Of a stretch of 64,000 nt of DNA, positions 1 to 11,318 are shown one piece after another. This DNA is from Hygrocybe punicea (taxonomy: Eukaryota; Basidiomycota; Agaricomycetes; Agaricales; Hygrophoraceae): the NCBI GenBank assembly GCA_963556145.1, contig OY744467.1:1736001-1800000 (forward strand). Reading direction: 5' to 3'. Made by a program: the position numbers and the translations under genes. A model generated the notes under the pieces. That model was given only the letters and a program-made list of their open reading frames with translations. It searched no databases and was not told where the DNA came from. Position 1 is the first letter of the stretch. Each line of letters begins with the position of its first letter.

Positions 1-500
1 TATGCATACGAGGAATTTGATGAATGGAAACGGCTTCGGCTTTCGATGGAATACATAGATTGAAAGTCTGGGCCCTCTGTAATCTATGACACGGGTACGG
101 ACGGAATACAATAAAAAGTTCCGGGAATATTTTGGACTCCGATCAGGTGAAATACCGGGATACTTACGCGCATTCAAAGCTGGTGACTGTACGAGCGAGG
201 GTACACCGAAGACGGCACAATGTCTGACCGCCGCCTGGCTGGTGCACGGGACCTGGGACCTTGGTGCCATTTCTTCAAACTCAGCTCAACTGACATTGAA
301 ACTTAGTATATTGGATTTTTTGCGTAAAACAATTATTTTATTTTATTAAATGCTACATGTCGTCCCATTGCCTTCAGTGCGGCAATATATTAAACCCACT
401 GTCGGTTAATCAAGGAAAAGGAAAAGCAGAAAACAAGAACTGAATCCAACAAACTGTAAAGTACACCTTCTGTCGCAGAAAATTTTCTGACTTCCCTTAG
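1..500. other. Stretch without a supported gene
   Basis: Only an isolated 87-codon ORF (86-349, +) is present. It has no motif I recognise and no convincing splice partners. A pyrimidine-rich CTTCCCTTAG at 491-500 could be the 3' splice site that opens the first readable exon of the decayed RTC4-like gene downstream. Confidence 0.4.
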
Positions 501-1955
501 TGTTCAAACCGACACTGTCGCAACACTGTGTTCCATACTGAGCCTCTGGAACCAAACATTGCACATTCCCTCGTCGAAGCTGCAAGAATGGATATAACTT
601 TACTGTCAGACATCAATAATGCTAGGACTGGAACGATCCACAATTCGTCACCCACTTTCCCTTCTACCAACCAATCGACATTCCTTCCCATTCCAAACCA
701 AAACACCCCCATTCCGAACTTTCAAATTCTTGCTACATCAGCTTGAGACACAATAATTGCTTCACTTCGGCAACCAAAAGGTGGTATCTTCTGTGCTTGA
801 GAAACCTGTAGAAGTGCAAAGGGTTTGAGAACACAAGGTCATACGGAATGTACCTTCCTTCTCTGTCGAAAATGCTGCCAGGAATTTACCCGCGAAGGAG
901 TGTTGAAAGGGGAGCTTCGCCCAAATTGTCAGGAACAGAAGCATCGAATCGACATTCCTAGGGGGTAGTCAGGGACCGGCTATGCCCATGATGGAAACAG
1001 CCACTTTTCCATCTATTCCGTTGCATTCGATGCAGGTTCCCACACCTTCACAGGGTACAATCCTTTCACAGACCCCAGTCCCTGACCGGCACAAGGCTCT
1101 GGAAAAGCCACCTGGCAGGAACGTCAGCCAACAAGAATCCAACACCCTGCAGATCCCCCTAGCCCAGTACCCTTCAGCGCCTGATGCAGTGCCAAGGGTA
1201 GTTTCACCAGCACTACCAATGGTACTGCCTGCAGTAACATCATTAGGGGGGACAGTGACCCAAGCAGCTTCAGCGAGCTTCATTCCTCCCTTGCACCCTC
1301 CTCCGAGGCCAAGTCATGCTATGCCGATTGCGTCAATGTGGCAGAGCATCACACCAGGATGGTTAGCAGCATGTCAGGAAGCTGCAAAAGATGACGACAA
1401 ATGTACCAATGCAAAAAAGGCAGTAATCCAGTCCAGACAACAAAAAATGATGCAAGTCACAGCTATTTCATGGTTCCAGGTGCATCATTTATCTCATCGG
1501 CCACACCTGACCTGTGCTGACAGAACATTGAAGGAAAATTGTCCTCCGGTCGTATTGCTATTGCAAGTAGGAACGTTTCCAGATTTCCGGGTTGACGACC
1601 ACCAGGACCTTGTTAATATTCTAGGACTGAAAAGGGACTCGCGATTTGAAGCCTATAACCGACAATACAGTCGGTGGGACTGTCATGGCCTGAACACAGT
1701 CCAACAAGTCGAGACGGGGGAGGTATTGCTATTCCGTAAACTTCCGACTGGTGTGACTGGCCCGCGCCTTCAAATTTGCCCCGGGTTGGATATTGAAATA
1801 GCCCATTTGACCAGTTCGGGCATCATGAGCAAGAAACGTTCCCGGGAAGTTAGAACAGGGACATCAATAAAAAGCCCAGAGACTTTCCTGGATACACGTA
1901 CCTCCCTGAATAAAAGGGCCCGAGACGATACAAAGACACCAAATAAACAACCATT
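501..1955 (+). pseudogene. RTC4-like protein gene, 5' part (decayed, split by LINE)
   Basis: Frame 0 from 501 reads through a Cys-rich segment with the pattern C-A-x-x-T-C ... H-T-E-C ... C-R-K-C-C (about 789-900). It is interrupted by TGA at 744-746 and 798-800; both sit where CGA (Arg) would keep the frame. At the G-run 961-965 the frame shifts by one base into the 982 frame, which then stays open to 1955 through a proline-rich linker and a conserved-looking block (PPVVLLLQVGTFPDFRV, PGLDIEI). The ORF ends at codons CAA CCA TT, which are duplicated at 11319-11326 after the LINE and continue there in the same frame. Family: fungal proteins with an N-terminal Cys-rich patch and a C-terminal RTC4-like domain (yeast Rtc4: restriction of telomere capping). 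The molecular role is not established. The gene is not functional here: two opal codons, a frameshift and an insertion. Confidence 0.62.
1948..1955 (+). repeat. Target-site duplication of LINE copy 1 (left)
   Basis: The octamer CAACCATT is repeated exactly at 11319-11326, directly after the LINE poly-A. The two copies bracket the element and fix its ends. Confidence 0.85.
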
Positions 1956-2124
1956 GGGATTGGTTCTTGCTCCTTCACCACACGGTACCCCCTAGGGACC
2001 CCGAAAAAAGGAGTTCCTCTACAGCGGCTTTAGGCCCTACACCCCCCTTCAAAAATCTCACCAATACTCATCATATACAATTTCCAGACATACCAGAGCA
2101 AACAACCCTTACAGTCAGTTAGAA

Positions 2125-3941
2125 ATGCGACAGTCAACACTTACAAGCGGTAAATCCACCGGCAAATCAACCAACCAGGACCCCGCAAACACCAAGTCAA
2201 CCCCCGGTCCTAATCCGGGCTCCCGGAAAAAGAAAGACATCAGGCAAGATACCGAAGACAGTGACGACGTAGAAACCCCGGAGGACGCTAAAGAATACCT
2301 ATCCGCTAAGTTCCCCTCCCTTTCACATAAGGACTATGACGCCTCTATCTTAGCCGGCATGCTCTTCCACCTCGCCACAGCAAATGGTTTAGCTGATAAC
2401 AGGGAGGCGATCAATACCGTAAGATCGATCGCAATCGCCCTACTCGACCTAGACCTAGACCTCAAAGCGTCCACCTTTTCCGACCAACTCGCGACCAAAA
2501 TAAACACCGATCATCTACAGTCCACCATCTCCCCTGCACATACCCTAGAACCGATCATCGATGCAATAGTAGAAAAAGTAACCAAAAGGTCGAAGACAAC
2601 TTAGAAGCTACCAGAACCCAGCTCCAGCAACTTGCTAGCGACATACAAAAATCCACGAACACCATCGAATCCACTACCAATACATACAAAGACGCATTAA
2701 TTAACCAACCCAAACTTCACCCCACCGGCCACAAAAACCCACACATTAGCTCCAAAGAGGCCCTGCAAGCCCGACAAATCCTCGTCGACGTCAAACCCCC
2801 CCACCAGGAGGACATCGCTAAGCTCAGTCATGCCAGCATTATAGAAAAAGCTAACCAGATTCTAGCTACCATTGGAGCCCCAGATGGGCAAAAATTTCAG
2901 GGTCTAACCAAACTACGCAACGGAGGTATACTACTAGAAGCAAGTTCCGATATACTGATCAAATGGCTACTGGAAGATGACCGCCGATCCAGCTTTACGA
3001 CTAACTTTGGCTTCGGGGCAGAGATCAAACCTCAAACATACAACGTCGTAGCTTACTTCATTCCCCTCACCTTTAATCCGGACGACACACGAAACCTAAG
3101 AGAAATAGAGGAGACCAATGACCTGCCCACCCTCTCCATCGTCAAAGCAACCTGGATCAAACCAAAAGAAAAGCGTGCAGCTAACCAAACCTGCGGACAC
3201 GCATTCCTCTTTGTTTCATCCCCAGAATCCGCTAACTCCATCATCTCCAAGGGGCTATACGTATGCAATAAACGCATCAAAGCCAATAAATGTAAAAGGG
3301 AACCCCTTCAATGCTTACGATGCCAGCTATGGAACCACGTCGCGTCCTTGTGTCCGGCTCCCCGAGACACATGCAGCACTTGCGGCAAAAATCATTGAAC
3401 CATGGACTGTACCGTCAGCAACAACCCATACTGCACCCCATGCGGAAAAGACGGCCACACCAGCTGGGACCGCAGCTGTCCCACCTTTATCAAAAAATGC
3501 AAGGATATAGACACCTCTAACATAGAAAACCGCATGCCATACTACCCCACAGCTGATCCGTGGACGCAGGCGATCACCCCCTCAGAAAGCGCCACATTAA
3601 ACACCACCAATGACTCACACTCCCACCATCCCATGCTCAGACCCGAAGACAGACACTACACCCCCAACCCCAACACCCACCGCATCCCATCTAACAGACC
3701 CAACCCCACGTGTACGGCACAACAACAACAACAACAACAACAACCGCACAGACCCATACATAACACACTCCCCCACCTCACGCAATCAACACTTCCATTC
3801 ACACCGAACGAAGCTACCATACCCCCCATCATCATCCCACGAACCCGCACCCCAGAAGGTTGGGGCGATCGCCCGCCATCACCCTATTCCGTTTTCAGTA
3901 ATAGACCACTCGACTCCTTCCCCCCCTTGCCTCATGCCTGA
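2125..3941 (+). pseudogene. LINE copy 1 ORF1, gag-like RNA-binding protein
   Basis: ORF1 would encode the nucleic-acid-binding protein that packages the LINE RNA. The first 159 codons (2125-2604) are open. A frameshift near 2580-2600 then moves the homologous reading, aligned to ORF1 of the second LINE, into another frame. The C-terminal zinc knuckles are visible at about 3300-3500: a CLRCQLWNHVASLC-like knuckle, CSTCGKNH, then CTPCGKDGHTSWDRSC. TGA at 3396-3398 interrupts the second knuckle exactly where copy 2 has Arg (H-R-T). A proline-rich tail follows, with a CAA repeat at 3719-3745. It ends in ATGCCTGA, where the ORF1 stop overlaps the ORF2 start, as in copy 2. Confidence 0.85.
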
Positions 3942-5584
3942 CCACCCCAACGAAAACCCGATTCGACTAAACATATGGCAAATCAACCTCAACAAATCCG
4001 CTAAAGCGCAATGGGACTTAATCAACTCTAACCTATATAATAAATGTGACGTACTCCTCCTACAAGAACCCTACTTCGACAAATACAACAACACCAAAGC
4101 AACACACGACTGGCGGGTAATATACCCCTCATCACGCTTTATCATCGACGAGACGGTCCGCTCGGTTATCCTCGTCAACACTAGACTAGACATGACTACC
4201 TGGGAACAAATCAAGGTCCACAGCACCAACGACATCTCCGCCATCCGTATTCGTAACACACAAGGCAATATCTCCATTTTTAACATATATAACGACTGCT
4301 TACATTCTGACAACATCACATTACTATCCGACTTCGCTAAAAACAACGCATCCACACTCTATCGAAACGACTCCGACCACATGATCTGGTGCGGGGACTT
4401 CAACCGGCACCACCCATTATGGGACGAAGAAAGGAATCACCATCTCTTCACTGCCGCCGCCCTAGACCAAGCACAGCTCCTTATAGATGCCACGACGAGC
4501 CATGATATGATCATGGCTCTGCCCAAAGATCTCCCCACACTAGAATCAATGGCCACCAAAAATTGGACACGAACCGACAACATCTACTGCACAGCCAAAA
4601 CCTCACAATCAATCCTAATCTGCGACACTAAACCTGATGAACGCCCCATGGGCACTGACCACATCCCAATTCTTACCACCCTCCTCTTCCAAACCCGCAC
4701 ACGACACACAACCCCCACATGCGACTATCTTATGACCGACTGGGACACATTCCGCAAATCGCTATTCTATCATCTTCACCTCAACTACCCCAGGCCGACT
4801 AAGATAACTACCAAACAACAACTAACTCGCGCCATAACAGACCTCACAAACTCAATACAACATATCATCGAGCGTGAGGTGCCTCTCGCTAAACCGACAC
4901 CGCACTCGAAACGATGGTGGAACAAAAATCTATCAGACCTAAAAAGATCCAAAAACAAGCTAAGTTTCGAATCCTATAGAAAAAGAGCCTTACCCAACCA
5001 TCCGGTCCATGAAGAACACCGTCAGGCCAGAAACACCTACGGTAACACCATTATGAAAGCCAAGGAGGATCACTGGTCAGCCTTTCTAGAAGATGCCAAT
5101 GACTACTCCCTATGGTCAGTCAACCGCTGCATCTCAAATCCCATTAGCGACTATCCACGAGGAGATGGAGGGAGCTCAGCCATACCCACCCTCGAGTTTA
5201 AAGCCCAGGATGGCGCGACTAACTACGCTACCTCAAACGAAGAAAAAAGTAAAGCAATAGCGACGAGCTTCTTCCCCCCCCCTCCAGATACTTCCACCGT
5301 CCCACAGCTATACGACTACCCAACCAGAGTAAACTACGACCCCATCATCACTCGTGCCCAAATTTCCAAACACATTGACAAGACGAAACCCTTCAAAGCC
5401 CCAGGCCCGGACGGCATTCCAAACATAGTACTCAAAGAAACGAGCCGCCTCATTATCGATCACCTATACTACATCTACAATGCCTTCTTCGAATTAGGCA
5501 CGTACCACGACAGCTGGAAGGAATCCACAACCTGCGTGCTAAGAAAACCAGGAAAACCCTGCTACGATATACCAAAAGCATACC

Positions 5585-6633
5585 TAGGGCACAGCACGGG
5601 TACGGGTTTACCCGCGGTTATTCCAAAATGGGTAATTCGGGTACGGGTACGGTGTTTCGGTTTGCACACCTTGTCAAAACCGTACCCGTTATCCGCGGGT
5701 GACGGGTTTTCACGGGTCTGTCAACCCAAGCCCCAGGTAGGTTTTTTCTTTGTTATTTACTTTATTTTCACATTAATTTCTTTACTTTTGCCAAGTTCGC
5801 GTGATATTTGCTACCACAACCGTGACAAGCGCAAACACAACAACAACGACAACAAGAAAACCCACGAACGACAACGACAACGACAACCACGACAACCCCG
5901 CACGCCAAAAACGAACCACCAAAGTCGCGACGGCGATGACAACGATAGAAAGGAAAGCCGGGAGGGTGGTGCGCCCACCTACCGGCCCAGGTACGTCCCC
6001 CCAATCCAGTCCCAACGACATCGGCTAACGAGGGGAATGGACGAGGTGAGGACGAAGACGGACACAGCAACAACGGTCCCACCTCGCGAACACGCTCCGG
6101 CCGCGTCAATTGATGTGCGGACGCCCATGGAAAGTGCCCGGCCCCATCCAACCTCGCGAAAACAGACGGGATGCGTCAATTGACGCGTCCCCGTTGTTCG
6201 CAAGGTAGTTAGCATGCGCGGACGCCCATGGAAAGTCCCCGGCCCCATCCAACCTCGTGAAAACGGTCCCACCTCGCGAAAACGCCCTGGCTGGGTCAAT
6301 AGATGTGCGGACGCCCATGGAAAGTGCCTGGCCCCATCCAACCTCGCGAAAACAGACGGAGCACGTCAATTGATGTGCTCCCGTTGTTCACGAGGTAGTT
6401 AACACGCGGGGACGCCCATGGAAAGTCCCTGGCCCCAACCCAACCTCGCGAAAACAGACGGAGCGCGTCAATTGACGCGTCCCCATTGTTCGCGAGGTAG
6501 TTAGGATGGAACACGGCGGGTACCCGCAGATAACGGGTACGGGTTGTACCTGTCATCGAAGCGGGTACGGTTTCTGCGGGTACGGGTGCAGTGTCGGGAA
6601 TTCTGACCCGCGGTATACCCGTGCCGTGCCTTA
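5585..6633. mobile_element. Non-autonomous hAT-type element (ACGGGT class)
   Basis: The 1049-bp insertion lies in the RT region of the LINE. Termini are imperfect inverted repeats (TAGGGCACAGCACGGG at the left; its counterpart CCCGTGCCGTGCCTTA at the right) with subterminal ACGGGT repeats. An exact 8-bp duplication AGCATACC lies at 5577-5584 and 6634-6641. LINE copy 2 has the uninterrupted site (AAAGCATACCG, about 58020). Inside are a CAA/CGA-rich tract (5825-5900) and four to five TCAATTGA hairpins at 6090-6505. The long frame through it (N/R/Q-rich) is repeat-derived and not a believable gene. hAT is inferred from duplication length and terminal bases; no transposase is encoded. Confidence 0.86.
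6085..6505. repeat. Array of TCAATTGA-centred hairpins
   Basis: TCAATTGA occurs at 6106-6113, 6176-6183, 6366-6373 and 6468-6475, with a decayed version (TCAATAGA) at 6296. Each lies between CCTCGCGAA-like and TTCGC(G/A)AGG-like arms, separated by copies of GGACGCCCATGGAAAGT. Arms and centre are both palindromic, so each unit could extrude a stem of roughly 50-60 nt. The same hairpin design recurs in other hAT-type elements of this window. Confidence 0.75.
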
Positions 6634-9149
6634 AGCATACCGCCCCATCGCCCTCCTTAACACACTACCAAAAATCCTAACATCTATACTGACAGAGGTC
6701 CTAGTCCAACTTACAGAGGAACATCAACTCCTACCACCAACCCACTTCGGCGGCAGACCTGGCCGCTCGACAACCGACTCCATGCACCTCCTAGTAAACC
6801 GCATCAAACACGCTGGAGAAACAAAAGGGTCGCCACCATCCTCTTTCTGGACATCGAGGGCGCCTTCCCCAACGCCGTCACGGACCGCCTACTACACAAT
6901 CTTAGAAAACGTCGCATACCTGAACAACTCGTCACCCTCATTGGGCTCATACTCTCAGACAGATCTACATGCCTCAAATTCGATGACTACGTCTCTGACC
7001 CTATTCAACTAGTAAACGGCATAGGACAGGGCGACCCGTTATCCATGATTATATACCTATACTATAACGCTGATTTACTTGATATACCCACAGGTCCATA
7101 TGAACTCGCGGTAGCCTTCGTAGATGACGCAGCCATCTACGCGGAGGGGAGAAACTTCACTGATACACACACAGCTATCAAAAACATGATGAATAAATGA
7201 AACGGCGCCTACGACTGGTCCAGAGACCATAATTCCAGATTCGAAACCAATAAATTCGCGCTGATTGACTTCTCACAGAAACGACACATCACCCGCCCCA
7301 ACCTAACCTTGCAGAACACAGTCATTAAACCTATAAACTCGCATCGATTCTTAGGCATCATCCTTGATCAGCAACTACGCTGGCATGAACAGCGCGAACA
7401 CACGCTGGCCAACACTACAAAATGGATCACCCTTTTCTGTAGACTAACGAGAATTAAACTAGGAGTCAACCCAAAACTCATGCGACGACTCTACAACGCC
7501 GTTGCCATCCCCAAAATCACGTACGCGGCAGACATTTGGTACACCCCGGTACACAAGGCCACCGGCTACAAAAATAAGTGGGGCTCAGTTAGGGCCATGA
7601 AGGAACTCACGAAAGCCCAGCGTATGGCTACGCTCAAGATTACAGGCGCGTTACGCTCCTCCCCCACAGACCTCCTAGATATGCACGCTGGTATTCTGCC
7701 GATCAACCTCACACTCCACAAAGCCTGTCATCGAGCAACAGTGAGGCTAGCCACCCTCCCGACATCACACCCACTCCACCATCCACTTTGTCATTGCGCC
7801 AGACGTCTGGTAGCCAGACACAAATCACCTCTCCACATTCTAACCCACCTATACGACATCAACCCGGATAACCTAGAGACCATCTTACCACCATCGCGCC
7901 CCCATCATCCACCTTTAACCACACACATTGATAACTCCAGAGACGGCTCGATACGCACAGAACAGTCTGACCCATCTAATATAAAGATCTACACCGACGG
8001 CTCAGGTTTCGAGGGAGGCATCGGCACGGCAGCCATCCTCTACAACGCACAACGCTCCCATCCGAAAATACTGTGCTATCACCTAGGCTCCTCGAACGAT
8101 CACACTAATTACGAAGCCAAAATGTTAGCTTGCAACCTTGCCTTACACTTACTCAGCAAAGAACACAATCCACAATCAGTATCCCTCTACGTCGATAGCA
8201 GCTCCACAATCCAAGCGGTGGGACGTTGTTTTGCGTGGGAAGTGTTTGAACAAATCCACACCAAGGGTTTCCGGAGTGCGTCGTTGATCGGGAAATTACC
8301 TTGTTGTCCTTTAGGAACAAGGATTTAGCTCTTTAATAACTCTGGGGTATTCCTGTTGGGTGGTTGGGTTGTGGTGTGAGTCCTATCAAAGGTTAGCTTT
8401 GAGGGATACAACAAATACTTGACAATAATATAAGTCAGATGTATGACTTATAGAGGATGAGTGAACAGTGAGGTCTTCCCTACTGAAGGTAAAGACTTTG
8501 AGTGACAAGAGGTATGCAAGAGTATAAGCGGATAATAACTCAAGCAAGTATGAACAGTGTAAGATGAATGAGTGTACAACAGTCAAGTATACAAGTAGCA
8601 AGTATACAATGAGTGGAGGTACAACAGAGATGAGCGATAGATGATAGACGATGGGCAATAGACAATGGGCGATGGGCGAGTGTAACAGTAGATGTCAAAC
8701 AAAAGGGAGGTGTGACTAAATACTATGTACAGAATGAATGAACTGAACAATAGGCAAGTAGGATTGATGATCAAGATATCAGACTTTATTCCGAAGCTTC
8801 AAACGCACATTGGCTACTAGTGCAGAATAAAGTACTGGGATATCTTTGGTGATGATCAATAGAACTTGAAAGAAAATGAATGTGACTGTACTACGTGACA
8901 GAACACAAAGAATATATATCAAACAAGTAATAAGGGAGTATCAATAAATCTGAGATTGATATCCTTAAACAAATGAATGATGACTTGAACTGCAATTGGT
9001 ATTTGGGTACCAGCTACTACCAAAGTAGGTAATACAAACAAATACAGATGGGGTGAATCAGAATCTGGGAGAGGGACTGTCCTGTGACTGGGCCTGTCAG
9101 ATTAGGTGACTGAGCCATCTCCAGCAGAAACTGGGCTCTATATATACCT

Positions 9150-9520
9150 ATTCTACAGCAGGAGTCATACTGAGTCATAGAATGGTATATGAAATGGAGA
9201 GCATAGGATATGACTCATAGGGAGTCATATAGGGGAGAGGCATAGGTTTATGACTCATAAGGAGTCATAATGATGAAAGGCATGGGGGGGTTATGACTCA
9301 TAAGGAGTCATAAGAAAGGAAGGCATGGGTTTGTGACTCATACAGAGTCAATTAATGAGTCACATAGGAATTATAATCAAAGGAGGGGGCATAATGAGTC
9401 AGAAATAGTCATAATTAGTCATGGGTGGTCATAATGAGTCATGGGGGGTCATGAGTATGTCATAAGGGTCATAATTTGTCATGGATAGACCAATGAGTCA
9501 CATTTGATGGGAGTGAGTCA
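9150..9520. repeat. Cluster of TGA(C/G)TCA motifs
   Basis: About ten heptamers TGACTCA/TGAGTCA lie within 350 bp, several as TATGACTCATAAGGAGTCAT imperfect palindromes, plus further GGAGTCATA half-sites. TGACTCA is the consensus of AP-1/Gcn4-type bZIP factors. Whether anything binds here is unknown; the array could equally be a subterminal transposase-binding array. Confidence 0.7.
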
Positions 9521-9639
9521 TGTTGCTGGTCCAATCTTGGGTGTGTGAATCAAAGGCAAGGGCTGTGCCAGGCTATGCTTCTAGAATCATCTTCCTGAGG
9601 CTGTGCTTCTTGATCAATTGATGCCATGCCATGTGTGTA

Positions 9640-10025
9640 TCCTTATCAGTTAAGAAAAAGATAAGATCTGGGCTGGGCTGTATTTGATCAATTGATATGA
9701 AATGTGATGTGCTTCTTGATCAGGGAATGATGGGTGGCATGTGTTATCTCTATGATTGGAGATAAGGATGTGGCTGTGCTGCTTGTGCTTCTTTGGCCTC
9801 TGATAAGATGTTTGGGGGCCTTATCAGTTAAGATAAGGGTATTCCTTCATTTCCTCTGCATAGATAAGGGTTTTCTTGCATGTCCCTTCTGTAGATAAGG
9901 GTTCCTTGCATGTCCCTTGTTTAGATAAGGGTTTCATGTATGTCCTATGTGCAGATAAGGATTTCCTGTGTGTCCTATATGCAGATAAGGGTATTCCTTT
10001 CTACTCCATATGCAGATGGGGGCAT
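9640..10025 (+). repeat. GATAAG cluster with 30-bp tandem repeat
   Basis: Eleven GATAAG/CTTATC hexamers lie between about 9640 and 9990. From 9861 to 10025 they sit in five to six units of about 30 bp of the form (T/C)AGATAAGGGTTTCCTTGC followed by a TGTCC block. GATAAG is the core of fungal GATA-factor sites. Regulatory activity is speculation. Confidence 0.7.
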
Positions 10026-11318
10026 TCCAGTATGAATGGTCCTTGTAATGTGATGTGTGCTGTAGGGATGGTGACTAGTGACAGCATATTACTATGTTTT
10101 GATCCGAATCCTGTTTGGATCATGACAACGTCCCAAAATCAAATCAAACGCAGGCCAATACATCGTCAGGGAGTTCCAAGATCTCAGATCACGCCTAATC
10201 GCCCTACACCCACAGCTAAGTATCACCCTCAAATGGATATCTGCTCACAGCGGTGTTGCAGGCAACGAACTAGCTGACGAAGAAGCCAAAAAAGCAGCCC
10301 AAGGCCAATCCAGCTCCAAACGACGCCTCCCCACCTGGTTACGCGACAATCCCCTACCACAGGGCACTTCTGCTGTCAAACTAGCGTTCAAGAAAGCCCT
10401 AGACATCCAATGGAAGGAAGAGTGGGAATCCTCCCCGCGCTACAACCGTTTCACCCGCATCGACGCCACTTTCCCTCTACGAAATTACCTTAAACTAACG
10501 CAAATACTTAAGAGATCCCAGTGCAGTCTACTAACCCAACTTTGTATAGGTCACGTCCCGTTAAACTCCTACCTGTACAAGATAAACAAATTGCCAACAC
10601 CCTACTGCCCCAATTGCGATACCGACAAAGAGAATATACACCACTTCATCTTCGACTGCCCAAAATACGCCCGCCCAAGACACCTGCTCTACGTTAAACT
10701 CCGCCACAATGCCCACTCGCTCAAATTTCTACTCAATACTAAAGAAGGCACAAACGAGCTGTTAAAATACATAGGGCGAACGGGCCATCTTAAATCCACA
10801 TTCGGTGACCCCTCCCACCAGCCTCAACCCAACTAACCATCCTTTCATTGACAGACTCATCTCCCGACACCCTCATGACAATCTACAGCTCCTCACTACA
10901 CACTACGCTTGCCCACAAAAGGCTTCGCAACTACCCCGCCCACCCCCTAACTCGACGTCACCCAAACTAGCCAACGACTCACATACCACCACACGCACCA
11001 CTTTACATACATTTCTACCTGCGTTAGCCCCTCGTGCACACCCGCTACAGCGGTCGAGCACTTGTTATATGACCACTTGCACCTACCACACCAATTACCC
11101 CGGGCACCCTCATTAAGTCAGACAAGACAAGTAAAACAATGCGAGGACGCATTGGGACTCCGGGGGGATTACTCATCGGAGCCGCACTTGCTAGTCAGAG
11201 GCGCAGAGAAAAGGGAAGGCCCCTTTATTTAGTTTACTTTATGCCCACGTTGTAAGGTCCTACATAGGGTTCGCCCCAATGGACATAAATTGGATATAAA
11301 AAAAAAAAAAAAAAAAAT

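Larger units (their letters stand above)
8219..10135. mobile_element. 1.9-kb insertion with TGGGACGTTGT inverted ends
   Basis: It interrupts RNase H of LINE copy 1 between the ICQ-like block ending at 8218 and the block resuming at 10136. Its ends are an 11-bp perfect inverted repeat (TGGGACGTTGT / ACAACGTCCCA). I could not identify a target duplication, so the superfamily is undetermined. It has no credible ORF. The left third is AT-rich and unremarkable. The right half holds two dense arrays: TGACTCA/TGAGTCA sites at about 9170-9520 and GATAAG sites at about 9640-9990, the latter partly organised as a 30-bp tandem repeat. Confidence 0.72.
3934..10836 (+). pseudogene. LINE copy 1 ORF2, endonuclease-RT-RNase H (split)
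   Basis: The start is the ATG of ATGCCTGA at 3934. The endonuclease domain is present (LLLQEPYFD, WCGDFNRHHPLWD and the catalytic GTDHIPIL, His243 codon 4660-4662). The RT begins near 5380 (KAPGPDGIPNIVLKE) and is cut at 5584 by a hAT-type insertion. It resumes at 6642 and contains GIGQGDPLSMI and the catalytic FVDD (about 7117-7128). A one-base loss near 6811 and TGA at 7198-7200 break it again. RNase H begins at about 7980 (IYTDGS), is interrupted at 8218 by the second insertion, and resumes at 10136 up to the C-terminal zinc motif (YCPNCDTDKENIHHFIFDC). The product would nick the target and copy the LINE RNA. This copy cannot make it. Confidence 0.88.
1956..11318 (+). mobile_element. Tad-like LINE, copy 1 (degenerate, carries two insertions)
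   Basis: Non-LTR retrotransposon with ORF1 (gag-like, zinc knuckles), ORF2 (endonuclease, reverse transcriptase, RNase H) and a terminal A-run at about 11298-11317, bracketed by the 8-bp duplication CAACCATT. The 5' end (GGTTCTTG...GGGACCCCGAAAAA) matches the 5' end of LINE copy 2 at 54390. Both ORFs are broken by frameshifts and stops. ORF2 is also interrupted by a 1049-bp hAT-type element and by a 1917-bp element with TGGGACGTTGT termini. Without those two insertions it would be about 6.4 kb, the same as copy 2. Integration into the RTC4-like coding sequence preserved the reading frame of the target on both sides. Confidence 0.9.

Noticed and set aside
1956..1995. Last 13 codons of the ORF starting at 982
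   Set aside because: They belong to the 5' end of the LINE, not to the RTC4-like protein.
5588..6183. C-terminal extension of the LINE copy 1 ORF into an N/R/Q-rich sequence
   Set aside because: It reads into the inserted hAT-type element; target duplications mark the boundary at 5584/5585.
8386..8774. Hydrophobic minus-strand ORFs
   Set aside because: Low-complexity sequence in the left part of a non-autonomous insertion; no start context or conservation.
9150..10025. Possible CRISPR-like array (regularly spaced repeats)
   Set aside because: Repeat units are contiguous or degenerate with no unique spacers, and the genome is eukaryotic.
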